From Romanomermis culicivorax (taxonomy: Eukaryota; Nematoda; Enoplea; Mermithida; Mermithidae), in the NCBI GenBank assembly GCA_963922205.1, contig CAWUHX010000520.1:1-64000 (forward strand): DNA of 64,000 nt. The letters run 5' to 3'. The position numbers and the translations under genes were made by a program. The notes beneath the pieces were generated by a model. The model did not search any database, had not been told where the DNA came from, and was given only the letters and a program-made list of their open reading frames with translations. This document shows positions 12,320 to 21,215 of the stretch, piece after piece (position 1 is the first letter of the stretch; every line of letters starts with the position of its first letter).

Positions 12320-12590
12320 TGTTGTAGTGTGTTTTCCGCCGATTTTGTCATTTTTGTCAAAGAGTACGTGAGGCCCGCAGGTAGCAAGTGGAGTGAGCAA
12401 CGCGGACCATCAACAGTCGTCTTACTGTAGCTGGCTCTCAAATGTTCATTCTTCTTATAGTATTATTTTTCGTATTAAACGTGTGCCCCGCCGGCCACTT
12501 TTATTTTGCCACTCGCCGCCGCCTCCCCCACACGAAATACATTTATTTCTCGTCCCAGTGCGTGGGAGTGATTCACTTTATATTCTCTTT
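12320..12590 (+). mobile_element. Truncated LTR of family A (TGTTGTAG...)
   Basis: Begins TGTTGTAGTGTGTTTTCCGC, as in the full copies at 36,310 and 56,589, and shares CTTACTGTAG and CCAGTGCGTGGGAGTGA. Homology stops near 12,590, where the duplicated upstream block of the protease-homologue gene starts. The 3' half is missing. Confidence 0.75.
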
Positions 12591-12591
12591 T

Positions 12592-12957
12592 TGACTAGAA
12601 AATGGCGCAAAAAGTGCTGAAACATGATCCAAAATATTTGTAGAAGGAGTGATTAGGCTACCTGAATCGACAATTTTGCTATGTAGGAACATAAGCCGGA
12701 ACAATAGTATAAGCTGCTATAATGGCGTTTTACCTACAATTCAATGGAGATGGTTGCAAAATTTTGTTGAATTTTAACACTTAAAATTTCAAATTCTAGA
12801 AATTTTTAAATTTCCCAAAAATTTCATCCATATTTTTTGCATATCTATGGAAAAAATGGACTGTGCATTCCTGTGTGGAACATTTTTTTCAGTTTGACTA
12901 ATTTGAATATTTTTTCTATTTTAGATTATGTATAGTAATTTAAAATTTGTAGCGGGA
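12592..12957 (+). repeat. 5' flank of the duplicated protease-homologue block
   Basis: GACTAGAAAATGGCGCAAAA through AAGCTGCTATAA matches 45,807-45,940, and the stretch with TTTTTGCATAT and CTAATTTGAATATTTTTTCT matches 45,985-46,018 and 47,360-47,500. It marks how far the segmental duplication of this locus extends upstream. Confidence 0.7.
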
Positions 12958-12959
12958 AA

Positions 12960-13078
12960 TAGTTAGCTCCACCTTCCATAACGACCACTGCGAAATAAAC
13001 AAAGCAACCAATCATTGATGACCTGATTATTATTTTGCAGCGGTTGTTCTTGCTCCCAACTCTCAGTATAAATATACT
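12960..13078 (+). promoter_or_regulatory. Shared promoter module, copy A, with TATA box
   Basis: Order: TTAGCTCCACC box (12,963), arm AACGACCACTGCGAAATA (12,980-12,997), CCAAT box (13,008-13,012), inverted arm TATTTTGCAGCGGTTGTT (13,031-13,048), then TATAAATA (13,067-13,074), 106 nt before the first ATG. The two arms form an imperfect palindrome. The same module precedes the second protease homologue (47,533-47,647), the TTL gene (15,760-15,861, minus) and an orphan site (46,041-46,150). Confidence 0.75.
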
Positions 13079-13179
13079 GTTTTTATTCATTTTCTGCATT
13101 TTTTGCAAATTTTACTTCAGGCTCGTGTGTATTAACTGCACAGTTACATTTCTTTGATTCCATCTGCTATTATTATTCT

Positions 13180-14146
13180 ATGAAAATGATTACGGGAATA
13201 TGGGCTTTGATGATATTTTTGCATGCGAGCCTCATTTTGGCCGAGGTGAGACTGAAACTTTCGAGTGCCTTTCGTCATAACTTTTTTTCGACAATAGAAT
13301 CCACAGGAGCCTGCTTCGTGGGCGGCATATTTGGTCAACAATGGTCCGGGTGAACTGCCCATGTGCTTCGTATCTTTGTTAAGTCGAACAGCGGGCCGAA
13401 AAGCTGAATCCACTGATTTGTTGATAACATTGGCCAATTGCATCATGACAATGACCGAGTGATGAAAATTTCTTCAAATTCTGCTCACTCATTTTTTACG
13501 ATACTATTTTTCTTTCAGAAATGGTTTGCAAGAAGTAAATGCCCAAGATTTATTGGTTCAATTTTTGCATTTCGACTTGAACGGACATCAAGATGACCAA
13601 TTCGAAAGTGCGATTGCGCAAGTTCTATTCCAAGATGATGGAAAATCGGGGGAAGATCGTATGGCGCTTTTGCAAATGGTTGAGAATGTAACCAGTCGCT
13701 TAGACTTGCAGCTGCTGATTGTTCCGAGCTGGAAGCCCCATTTATATGAAAAGTGTTCAATGACAGGCTGGCTTCAAAAATTGGATGACAAAAACTACAG
13801 TACACCAATTCCTACAGTGTTCAATGTTGAATTAACTGAAGAAACGTGTAACAACTTCAACATGACTGAGGAAGAAAGAACTAGACAAACTGACGACAAA
13901 AAACCATATCGATTTGAGATTGTTGCCGGAACGCCTATTGTGTGTTATACGAATTCTGAAAATAGCCCGCAAGTTCAAGGTTTCGTCAAACAAAGTTTCC
14001 ATGATCAGTCTTATGTGAGTTAATTATACGCTGAGCTTCTGTGCAAATAACTTTTCAAATTTCAGCGGACGGGGCTCGTTCAATGTACCTCAAATACCAA
14101 TTTCTACGATTGGACCAAAGAAACCCTGGACAGAAAGTTGATATAA
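13180..14146 (+). CDS. Secreted inactive serine-protease homologue 1
   Basis: Four exons: 13,180-13,245, 13,298-13,458, 13,519-14,014 and 14,066-14,146, with introns of 52, 60 and 51 nt using GTGA donors. They give 267 residues. Residues 1-21 are a signal peptide (MKMITGIWALMIFLHASLIL). The rest follows the chymotrypsin fold: a Cys45/Cys70 pair as in Cys42-Cys58 of chymotrypsin, ALL after Asp122 (like DIALL), CSMTGW at 155-160 (like CxxSGWG), and FYDWTKETL near the end (C-terminal helix). The catalytic residues are degraded: LANC replaces AAHC so His becomes Asn69, and AGTP at 212-215 replaces GDSGGP so the Ser is gone. Only the Asp is kept. It should therefore be a secreted pseudoprotease acting by binding, not proteolysis. 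The family assignment is inferred from motif spacing. The ATG at 13,180 is chosen for its signal peptide; the next Met is two codons in. Confidence 0.75.
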
Positions 14147-14181
14147 ATTTTTCTTCATAAATTTCAAAAAGTCTATGTTTA

Positions 14182-14187
14182 AATAAA
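14182..14187 (+). terminator. Poly(A) signal of serine-protease homologue 1
   Basis: AATAAA lies 36 nt after the stop codon. The same signal at nearly the same distance follows the paralogue (49,229-49,234). Confidence 0.75.
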
Positions 14188-14216
14188 TGCACATGTCGTA
14201 TGGTCATCAATTTACT

Positions 14217-14345
14217 GTACATGCTTTAATATAGGACATTGCCAACAGTCGAATTTTTGGTTAATTGGAATTGTTGGAAGCGTAAAAAATGGGTTGTAGC
14301 CATGAGTCGAACCTGGGTTTGATTGGCAGTTCAAAGCAGCAGGTA
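14217..14345 (-). mobile_element. tRNA-derived SINE-like copy
   Basis: On the minus strand CCCAGGTTCGACTCATGGCT is a T-arm/B-box sequence like that of the copies at 14,398 and 60,266. Preceding bases are too diverged to give a tRNA. It lies head-to-head with the plus-strand copy that follows. Confidence 0.5.
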
Positions 14346-14397
14346 TGCTGCTACTTGCCAAGCATTGGAGTTGCATGCTAAAAATAGTAGCGAAGGG

Positions 14398-14510
14398 GAG
14401 CACCTTAATCTGGGTTTACCTCTTGAAGTGGTGGTCTAGTGAGCCTTCAACGTTGGTAACCCAGGTTCAACTCCTGGCTACACCCTATTTTTCAAATTTA
14501 TTTTCGCTCC
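14398..14510 (+). mobile_element. tRNA-derived SINE copy
   Basis: Shares CCTTAATCTGGGTTTACCTC, GTGGTGGTCTAGTG and GGTAACCCAGGTTCAACTCC with the element at 60,266-60,400. The 3' tails also match (TTTTTCAAATTTATTTTC). The A-box (TGGTCTAGTG) and B-box (GGTTCAACTCC) are both present, so it derives from a tRNA gene. The anticodon arm is not intact. Confidence 0.6.
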
Positions 14511-14699
14511 CAAAATTCCATATAATTTTCATAATTGTCCAATGCATCGTTCTATCCATGATACTAAATTACACCGGCATTTGAATCTTGGCATGAAAAC
14601 TTTGCGTTTATTGATGAAAAATACACTAGCGAAACTTGTAGAGATGGCCTATACCATATGTTAAATAATCACCGGAAAGTTGATACACTTTTCTCCTTG

Positions 14700-14765
14700 C
14701 AGAGTTGGTTAGAGTGGGTGGATGGTAGCCGCAAGGTCCTGGGTTCAAAGCCCAAGCCCCTAGTA
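14700..14765 (+). mobile_element. tRNA-like relic
   Basis: GAGTTGGTTAGAGTGGGTGG and GGTCCTGGGTTCAAAGCCCA resemble A-box and B-box segments, but the acceptor and anticodon stems cannot be drawn. Probably another SINE fragment. Confidence 0.35.
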
Positions 14766-15234
14766 GTGGGAACAGGTTGCCTCAATGTTGATGGACCCTA
14801 ACACAATCGAACTGTTGACCTTGGCGTTATCAGCATCTTACTGAAGCTCACAAAATTTTTTTTTGGTTTTTACTGAATGTTGATGCATTCAATAAAAACC
14901 AAAAATACGCGAAACAGTGGCAACATAAATCCAAACTTCTTATTTCCACCACTTTCCCTTGCATCGGCTGGAAGTCAAACACGTGCACCTACAGTAACAC
15001 CAACAAGATTCTGCAAATGGTATAATCATCCCCTTGAAGTTTAGTCAACATATAGAAAATGTAAAATTTTTTTGTCAATTTCAAATGTTGCTGTCAGGTT
15101 CATACCAAAATCGAACATATGAGAATATTCTTGGTAGTTACTGTAGGTCGACAAGGATAACTTGAGTCAGAGCGGATTTTACATATTCGAAATTTGTTTA
15201 CTATCTAAACATTAGGAAACATATTTGCAATGGA

Positions 15235-15625
15235 TCACTTTCCAGTTGTCCATTTGGTGTCCGAGTTCACAGTTTGGAACTGAGTGTTGTCAACTTTTCG
15301 GTATTCACTGTTGCATTTCTTCTTCTTAAAATGAAGTCTCCAACCATTTATGTCGCTGGTTTCATACTTGAGGAGGTAGTGTCCGGAAGTATTGGATTTT
15401 GTCTTTGCCATATCATTCCCTGAAATGATGATGTTACAGAGAAGGATGACCTCCTGCACATTGGGCAATCTTACATCCTGAGAAAAAATAATGGTCCTGT
15501 AAAGCAACACAGGCACCAGGCTCATCTTTGCCGTTACACTTTACTCGGCCTTTGATTTGATAATTCGAGGCCAAGATAGCCAGGCTCATCGTGAGGAGGA
15601 TGACGCACAATGCCGTATGCTTCAT
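15235..15625 (-). CDS. Transthyretin-like (TTL) secreted protein
   Basis: Two exons on the minus strand: 15,625-15,475 and 15,419-15,235, joined across a 55-nt intron (donor GGAT|GTAAGA, acceptor ATTTCAG). They encode 111 residues. A signal peptide (MKHTALCVILLTMSLAIL) is followed by YQIKGRVKCNGKDEPGACV, which is the classic TTL first strand (xVxGxLxCNGKPxxGVxV). Exon 2 opens with NDMAKTKSNTSGHYLL, matching the D-L-M-A-K-T-xT-D-xxG-x-F-x-L stretch of the family. A later Cys at about 87 may pair with Cys30 or Cys39. TTL proteins are a large nematode family of small secreted beta-sandwich proteins, some bridging cells or surfaces. The specific role here is unknown. The gene has the same promoter module as the serine-protease homologues, so joint expression is likely. 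Confidence 0.8.
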
Positions 15626-15759
15626 TGATAACTAAAAAAATTCAAATGATTATTTTTTGATTGAGAAGATAAAAAAACCTCGAAAATGTACCATTCTATA
15701 AAATTGCGCTTGCACGATCCAACACTTCAGTGAAATGAACAATCTACGTGGAGTTGTGG

Positions 15760-15865
15760 TTTATAAAGCTGGTATCTAACGACCACTGCGAAACAACGAT
15801 TGCTCTTTGCTGATTGGCTGCTGGGAAATTTCCCAGGGGTTGTTAAGGTGGGCGGAGCTAAGGCC
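15760..15865 (-). promoter_or_regulatory. Shared promoter module, copy D, with TATA box
   Basis: Read on the minus strand: TTAGCTCCGCCCACCTTAAC (15,861-15,842), a palindrome GGGAAATTTCCC, an inverted-CCAAT site seen as ATTGG on plus (15,813-15,817), TTTCGCAGTGGTCGTT (15,793-15,778), and TTTATAAA (15,760-15,767), about 135 nt before the TTL ATG. The far arm of the palindrome seen in copies A-C is replaced by the GGGAAATTTCCC block. Confidence 0.7.
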
Positions 15866-15869
15866 CATT

Positions 15870-16290
15870 TCCATAATTTATAAAACACTTTTTCAGCATG
15901 AAAATTTGAAAGTCCTATGGAATTGTGCATAAATTTACTGAAAATTTGTTCGGGCTGCAACTTCTTAGTCTCAGTTCCTCCTGCTCTCTTTGGCTCATTG
16001 GGCTGCAAGTGCTTGCCAGCAGCGATATGTCGGGCTTCATCCCATCGGATGTCCTTGGATTCAGAATCAGCAATCAATGTTCTTCATCAGGTGTTGAAGG
16101 GTCTGCTTTTGCTTTCGATGGTACCCAAAGGATTGCAGTGTTTGGGATACGTGGATTTGGATATGTCCAGCCCAGCGCATTCAATGCACTCATGCAGGTC
16201 CTGTGAGCCAGTTCTTCGGAAGACTTGGTCACTTGTAACTCCATCTCTGAACGTAATGCCCAGCATCTGTCTGAGTATCATAATTTGATG
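15870..16290 (-). pseudogene. LINE reverse-transcriptase C-terminal relic
   Basis: A minus-strand frame (16,281-16,087) reads LGITFRDGVTSDQVFRRTG. This fits the C-terminal LINE pattern R-x-L-G-I-x-x-x-D-x-V-x-N-x-x-V-x-x-x-T-G, followed by L-x-E-x-I and a G-L/H-x-x-R-like stretch. A second frame (16,077-15,870) contains DIRWDEARHIAAGKHL, plausible downstream sequence after a break. No intact RT core is present. Frames are interrupted, so this is a dead 3' fragment abutting the TTL promoter. Confidence 0.45.
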
Positions 16291-16483
16291 CAGTAACCAC
16301 TGCTCTGAAACTGGTACTTTGCTTAGAGCTTTAAAATTTTGATTCTGTAATGGTCAAAAATGTCAAATTTTTCAGTGAAAAATATTCCAATTCACCTAGG
16401 AATAAGTCGCAACCAAACTCAGCTGAATGAGGTAGATTGATAACACTATCGAAAAAAACTTTTTTCAAGTTCATTTTGTCAGA

Positions 16484-16695
16484 TTAAACGAAAACTGGAG
16501 CCATGTCACCATAACTGAAATTGGACAATCACATTGATAAGAAAAGAAACCCATGCCATATTGATAGAAAATATGGCCATGTCACTGTGAGTGACATGCC
16601 TGTGACCCCATTGGGTGGCTGTTTATATTTGTTTGAGGAACCTCAAATAGCTAGTACTGCCTATTGGAAGGCCTATAGGGTACTTTGGTGCTGTC
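16484..16695 (+). repeat. Dispersed 210-bp repeat, also at 49,455-49,670 (inverted)
   Basis: ACATTGATAAGAAAAGAAAC, GGCCATGTCACTGTGAGTGA and GGCCTATAGGGTACT match the reverse complement of 49,455-49,670. The element carries repeated ATGTCAC words. Identity looks about 80%. Confidence 0.7.
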
Positions 16696-16896
16696 CTAGG
16701 GTTCTGCCCTAGAGTAATAGACAATGCTGCCAGGTCAGGGATGGCAATCCCTGGTCACACTCAGCATGAACAGTGGACAAGATCACTCGTGGAATGACCT
16801 GATATAGGGGACCCGATTGTAAATCTGAATCCCCTTTTTAGCCCTAATCCAAGCTGAGGGGAATCTCAAGAGAAAACCGACTCAGGAAAGGGTTCC

Positions 16897-17660
16897 CCAA
16901 AATACACCCTCAACAACAATAATCCCCTGAGAAGACTTATCTAGTCCTGTTTCTCAAGTATGGTTCGAGGGGAGGGCGACGGGTCCCTGTGAACATGGGT
17001 TTGATCAGTGAATGGAAGTAAGCTGTCCATTTTGTTCGGCAATGGGTAACTCAGGAGCTTGGGGGGGGGGGGGTGACACTCTAGTATTAGATCAGACGGG
17101 TGACGGGATGACCAGGTGCAAGGTGGTATGTTCCTATAGGAGTTGAGCAGCAGAGGCAGTGAGTCGTGAGAATATGCAAATTTATTGAAGTACTCTAGGT
17201 CCATGGATGCAATACAATATAGTAAAAATATAAGTAAATCCGACGGCGATGGGCGCCATGCTTAAGTCAAAAGACAAAGTTCGAGGGCTCAAAAATGAGT
17301 ACAAAAATAGCAAATCAGGCTCTTTTAAGGAGCACATAGGCCTACAGTATGCCCTGTGTGGAGCTCATGATGCTCAAGCTAACTCCTGCAGAGGAAATGG
17401 GTGCAGAAGATACCTATCTTCACATTGACATCTTTCAGTTCCAATACATTAAGCATTGAGACGAGTTACATTTGCATGCTAAACATATGAACGTCTTTTA
17501 ATGAGAACTTCCAAACTAGTCATCTTGCATTGCAAGACGTTGCTAGTTTTTACTGATAAGAGGTGCATGTGATGCTAAAATTATATCCATGAGCTCATAG
17601 GGCTTATCTGGGGGAAATTCTGATTAAAGGGTCACATACTGTAGCCTACGTGTGGGACGG
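16897..17660 (+). repeat. Left inverted terminal repeat
   Basis: Starts near ACCCTCAACAACAATAAT then CCCCTGAGAAGACT. It pairs with the reverse complement of 24,888-25,657 through many landmarks: CCTACAGTATGCC, GCAGAAGAT, GCTAAACATATGAACGTC and CTGATAAGAGGTGCA. Identity is roughly 65-75% by eye. Confidence 0.85.
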
Positions 17661-19132
17661 AAAACAACAAAATGGCACACAAGAATGCATATAAATAACG
17701 AAACAAATAAAAAGTAAGTAACTGTCAAACAAAAAGTGGCGAAAAACATAAAGTATGAAAATGATGTAAATCACGTGACATTGGGCAAAATTGATCAATG
17801 TGCATCAAACATGGATTTGTAGAATCTGTTCACGGCATTCCTGGATGTCTTTCCTATTAATAATCTTGCTAGTTTTTTGATATATTTTTTTAATTTGTTA
17901 CTTTTTTCTGGAGAAATTATTGAACTTTATTATTTGTGCCGAAGCCTACACTTTTGGCTTATTATGCAACAAGTGAGAAAAGGAGCTAATAAAAATTCAG
18001 ATACACTGCATCGAGAGATTGTTTCCGCATTGGTTAAGCTCTCATATGGTGGAAATATGCCAATTTTTTTTACATAAGCTCTAGAGATGGCAAAAACTGT
18101 ATGCTTAATAATGCCATGAAAAAGGCAGCACCGGTTGTTCATGTGGAAAAGGGACCAAAAAAGGAAACCTAGGGTAACGTTTGGTGATACGGTCCCCCCA
18201 TTTTAGAATGTGTAACAAGATATTACCCTCTTAATGGAGCAGCAGTTATTCAAGTGCCTAAGCCTATGCTGATATTCGGAAGCTGATAAGGAATAAAAAT
18301 TAAAATTCAATTAGAAAATTTTGTATTTTAGAGAAAAAAAAATCGAATTTCACGCAAAAATTTACAGTTTTACAAATAAATTTGACATTTTACGAAAAAA
18401 TTCAAAAATGCATGATTTTACACAAAAAAAATACTTCAAAACAAAAAATTCACAATTTTTCAAATTGAAAATTAAATTCAATTAGAAAATTACAGAAAGA
18501 AATTTAGAATTTTACAAAACAAGAATTAAGACTGAATAGAATTTTAGAAAGTAATTTCTTTAGAAAAACTAAAGAAAAATTATAATTCTATTCGAAAATT
18601 TCATATTTCAGAGAAAAAATTTGGAACTTTACAAAGAAAAATTTAGAATTTTACAAAAACTATCCAATTCAACAAAAAAATTGGATTTTAAGTCAAGTCA
18701 TAGGATTCATTGAAAAAATTTAAATTCTATGGAAAATTTTGTGTTTTGCGAAAAACATGCAATTTAACAAAAAAATGCACAATTTTACGAAAAAAATGAA
18801 ATCGAATTTTACAAAAAAAACTTCAAAATTCACAATTTTAGATCAAAAACAAACCAATTTGGAAACAATTTAGAAGTTTACAAAAGAAAAGATGAAATTT
18901 TACAAAAAATTGGATTTCACAAAAAATTACAACTTTAAATGAAATTTAACTTTTTAGCAGGAGAATTTGGAATCTTACAGAAGAAAAATTTGAATTTTAC
19001 ACAAGAAACGAAACTTTACAAAAAATGAAAGTTTTATGAAATAAAAATTGAATTTCGATTAGAAAATTTTGTATTTCAGAGGAAAAAGTTTGAATTTCAC
19101 GCAAAAATTTACAATTTTCTTCGAGGAAAAAA
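17661..19132 (+). other. Element interior without recognisable gene
   Basis: GC-normal DNA to about 18,290, with short open frames lacking similarity, then A-rich low-complexity sequence of the GAATTTTACAAAAAAATT type to 19,130. GTTTCAG at 19,144-19,150 could be a splice acceptor for the gag-like frame. Confidence 0.4.
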
Positions 19133-20265
19133 GTGATTTCTAAGGTTTCAGCGTCGGAGTCGATTAAGCCAACCAAGAGAAGTAAGGACAAAGAGGTCAC
19201 TTTGGAGTACTTGAAATCTGTTTTGAGAGACTACTGTGATGTCCACAAAAAGTTTCCAGTAGTAAAAGGAAAGATAGATTTTTGGACACTGGAGGTGATT
19301 GAATTTTTTGCACAAGACATACCGGATGATGATAGGAACCAAATCATCTGGGCAATGGTTAACAATGGAGTAGAGGAGCTTTACGAGAACTATGGGGATC
19401 ACTTTGAGGTTCAAGGTGGTTTCCTATATGATCACATAACCGTTCCTGAACCCATTTGGGAATACATCTGGATCAAGATGATGCCCATCTGGTTTCACAA
19501 TTTTGATGCAGAAATGGTGATGGCGGCTGTGAGATACTTATGTACCATGGTTTTGCTAAAGTTAGAGCAGCAGCAGTTGGGCCAAGGCATATTGGTGCAC
19601 TTGATGCAGGAGCCAAATCATGTGTTACAGAAAGGTACTACGCCATCTACTTGCAGGGATAGGGTACTGCTCCATTCAGGCAAGCTTATGCCAACGGAAT
19701 GCAGGAACACCAGCGAACCGCAATGGATATGGCTGCAAAGAGGAGGTTGTCAGAAGTCGTTCAGAGGTTATTTGGAAAGTTTCAGAAAGCCGAAGATGAT
19801 GAAGGGCAACTATTCAAAATACCAATTTTGACAGAACATCAACCTGGGGATACGTCCAGGAGTAGGAGCCAGCACTTGGGACATTGGTCGCATTCACAGC
19901 CTAGGCAACAACCTGGAGTATCCAAGTTACCATTCACAAACCAGCAAAATCAAGGCAGGTCCAGCGCCTCCACTTCTGGAGCATCTTCTGTAAGTTCCAC
20001 TCAGGGTCAGTACCAGAGAGGAACTGGAGGGGGATACAGCCGAGGCTGGGATCAGGGATGGGTTCAAGGCCAGGACTTGAAAATGGTTAATCTGCAGCTG
20101 TTTAGAGGTCAGGCAAAGACTAGTGCCCCTTGTGGTTCCCCACCTCGAGGAGTTTTTGGGGGATTCCTCAGGGGTCATGGAAACCAGGATGGTCCCTATC
20201 CTCGCGGTGGCAGTCTTCAGTATGGCAGTTATGGAGGCGGCGGAAAATCTATCATTGCTGCATAA
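19133..20265 (+). pseudogene. Gag-like/capsid-like ORF, frameshifted
   Basis: An open frame to about 19,550 (alpha-helical, acidic; e.g. TLEYLKSVLRDYCDVHKKF) must shift by one base at the TTTT run 19,551-19,554 to continue. The continuing frame has one TAG at 19,660-19,662 and then stays open to 20,265. Its last 140 residues are rich in Gly/Ser/Gln/Arg (GGGYSRGWDQGW), like an RNA-binding tail. No ATG opens it; a GTTTCAG acceptor lies just after 19,140. The tail recurs, with a further TGA, at 38,336-38,640. It resembles a retroelement gag or viral nucleocapsid in shape, but no family motif (e.g. CCHC knuckle) is visible. Assignment rests on context. Confidence 0.45.
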
Positions 20266-20459
20266 TTTTTGACCAAAAAATTGTTATTTCGTACAAAATG
20301 TTATTTCACAAAAACACAAATAAAACACAAATTACAAAAAAAATTTATTATCTTGTCATACTGTTGCTTCAAAATTTTTAATTTTTTCACATTTTTCGGT
20401 TGCTCAAAACTGGCCCAGCTAAATATATCCCTTCTCCATCCATCTTTTCGGGCATGTAT

Positions 20460-20636
20460 TTTTTTTGTATTTTTTTGTATTTTTTGTATTTTTTTGTATT
20501 ATTTTGTATATTTTTCGTATTGTATTTTTTGTATTTTTTTTTGTATTTTTTTGTATTTTTTGTATTTTTTTGTATTATTTTGTATATTTTTCGTATTGTA
20601 TTTTTTGTATTTTTTTTGTATTTTGTATTTTTTTGT
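20460..20636 (+). repeat. GTATTTTTT minisatellite
   Basis: About 18 units of TTTTTTTGTA with length variants. The homologous array in the second element copy (38,835-39,150) is nearly twice as long, so the tract is unstable in length. Confidence 0.9.
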
Positions 20637-20754
20637 TGGTTTCTTTTTGATTTAAGGGACTGAAAAAGATGAAGACGTGAAATATTTTACTCGTCATTCT
20701 AAAATTATTTTGTAATCAGGTAAATTGAAAGTGTATATATGCAAAAATTGTTTT

Positions 20755-21215
20755 TTTCTATTTAGACTAGTATTGGACGGGGCAAAGCGATGAGCGGCTG
20801 ACCATAGAAGAATAACCCAACCCCTACGCTAGAAAAACAAGTACATGGGAGAAGAGGAATGGCGGTGCCCCAGATATAGGCACAGATCGCATCACCAAGT
20901 CCAGGCCGAACTATGTTCGAGACCATCCTGGTAGCCTGAAAAGGAGTGCCTTGCCGATTGGTGTGGTCAAAGTCGCCATCGCCAACAGGACCTGGTAGGG
21001 GCGGGATCGCAATTCGGAGGGGTTAGCCCTGAAGATTTGTGTCCGAGCGACAACTGTTATGCAGCCGTGGGCCTCAATATGGGACTCAGGCTGCAGAAAG
21101 GTTTTCACCTCCTGTCAGTCAGTTTTGAGGGCCGTGGGATGTCAGGGTTACTGTGGGTGCACGTCTTCAACTTCCAGCATCGGCGCGGCGCGCAGGTGGT
21201 GGACGCGGCGAAAAG
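20755..21215 (+). pseudogene. GC-normal element segment, possible RT start relic
   Basis: Matches 39,284-39,715 at about 90% identity. One frame reads GGVSPEDLCPSDNCY then MGLRLQKGFHL. The spacing of D, G and the hydrophobic run is faintly like the start of a DIRS-type RT (G-x-R-x-x-x-F then D-P then G-x-x-L-x-F), but no RT catalytic motif follows. Part of the last 45 bp recurs at about 24,790-24,835. Weak evidence. Confidence 0.25.

Noticed and set aside
15917-16288. 123-codon plus-strand ORF rich in Ser/Cys/Leu
   Set aside because: Antisense to the LINE relic; the minus frames carry the recognisable motif.
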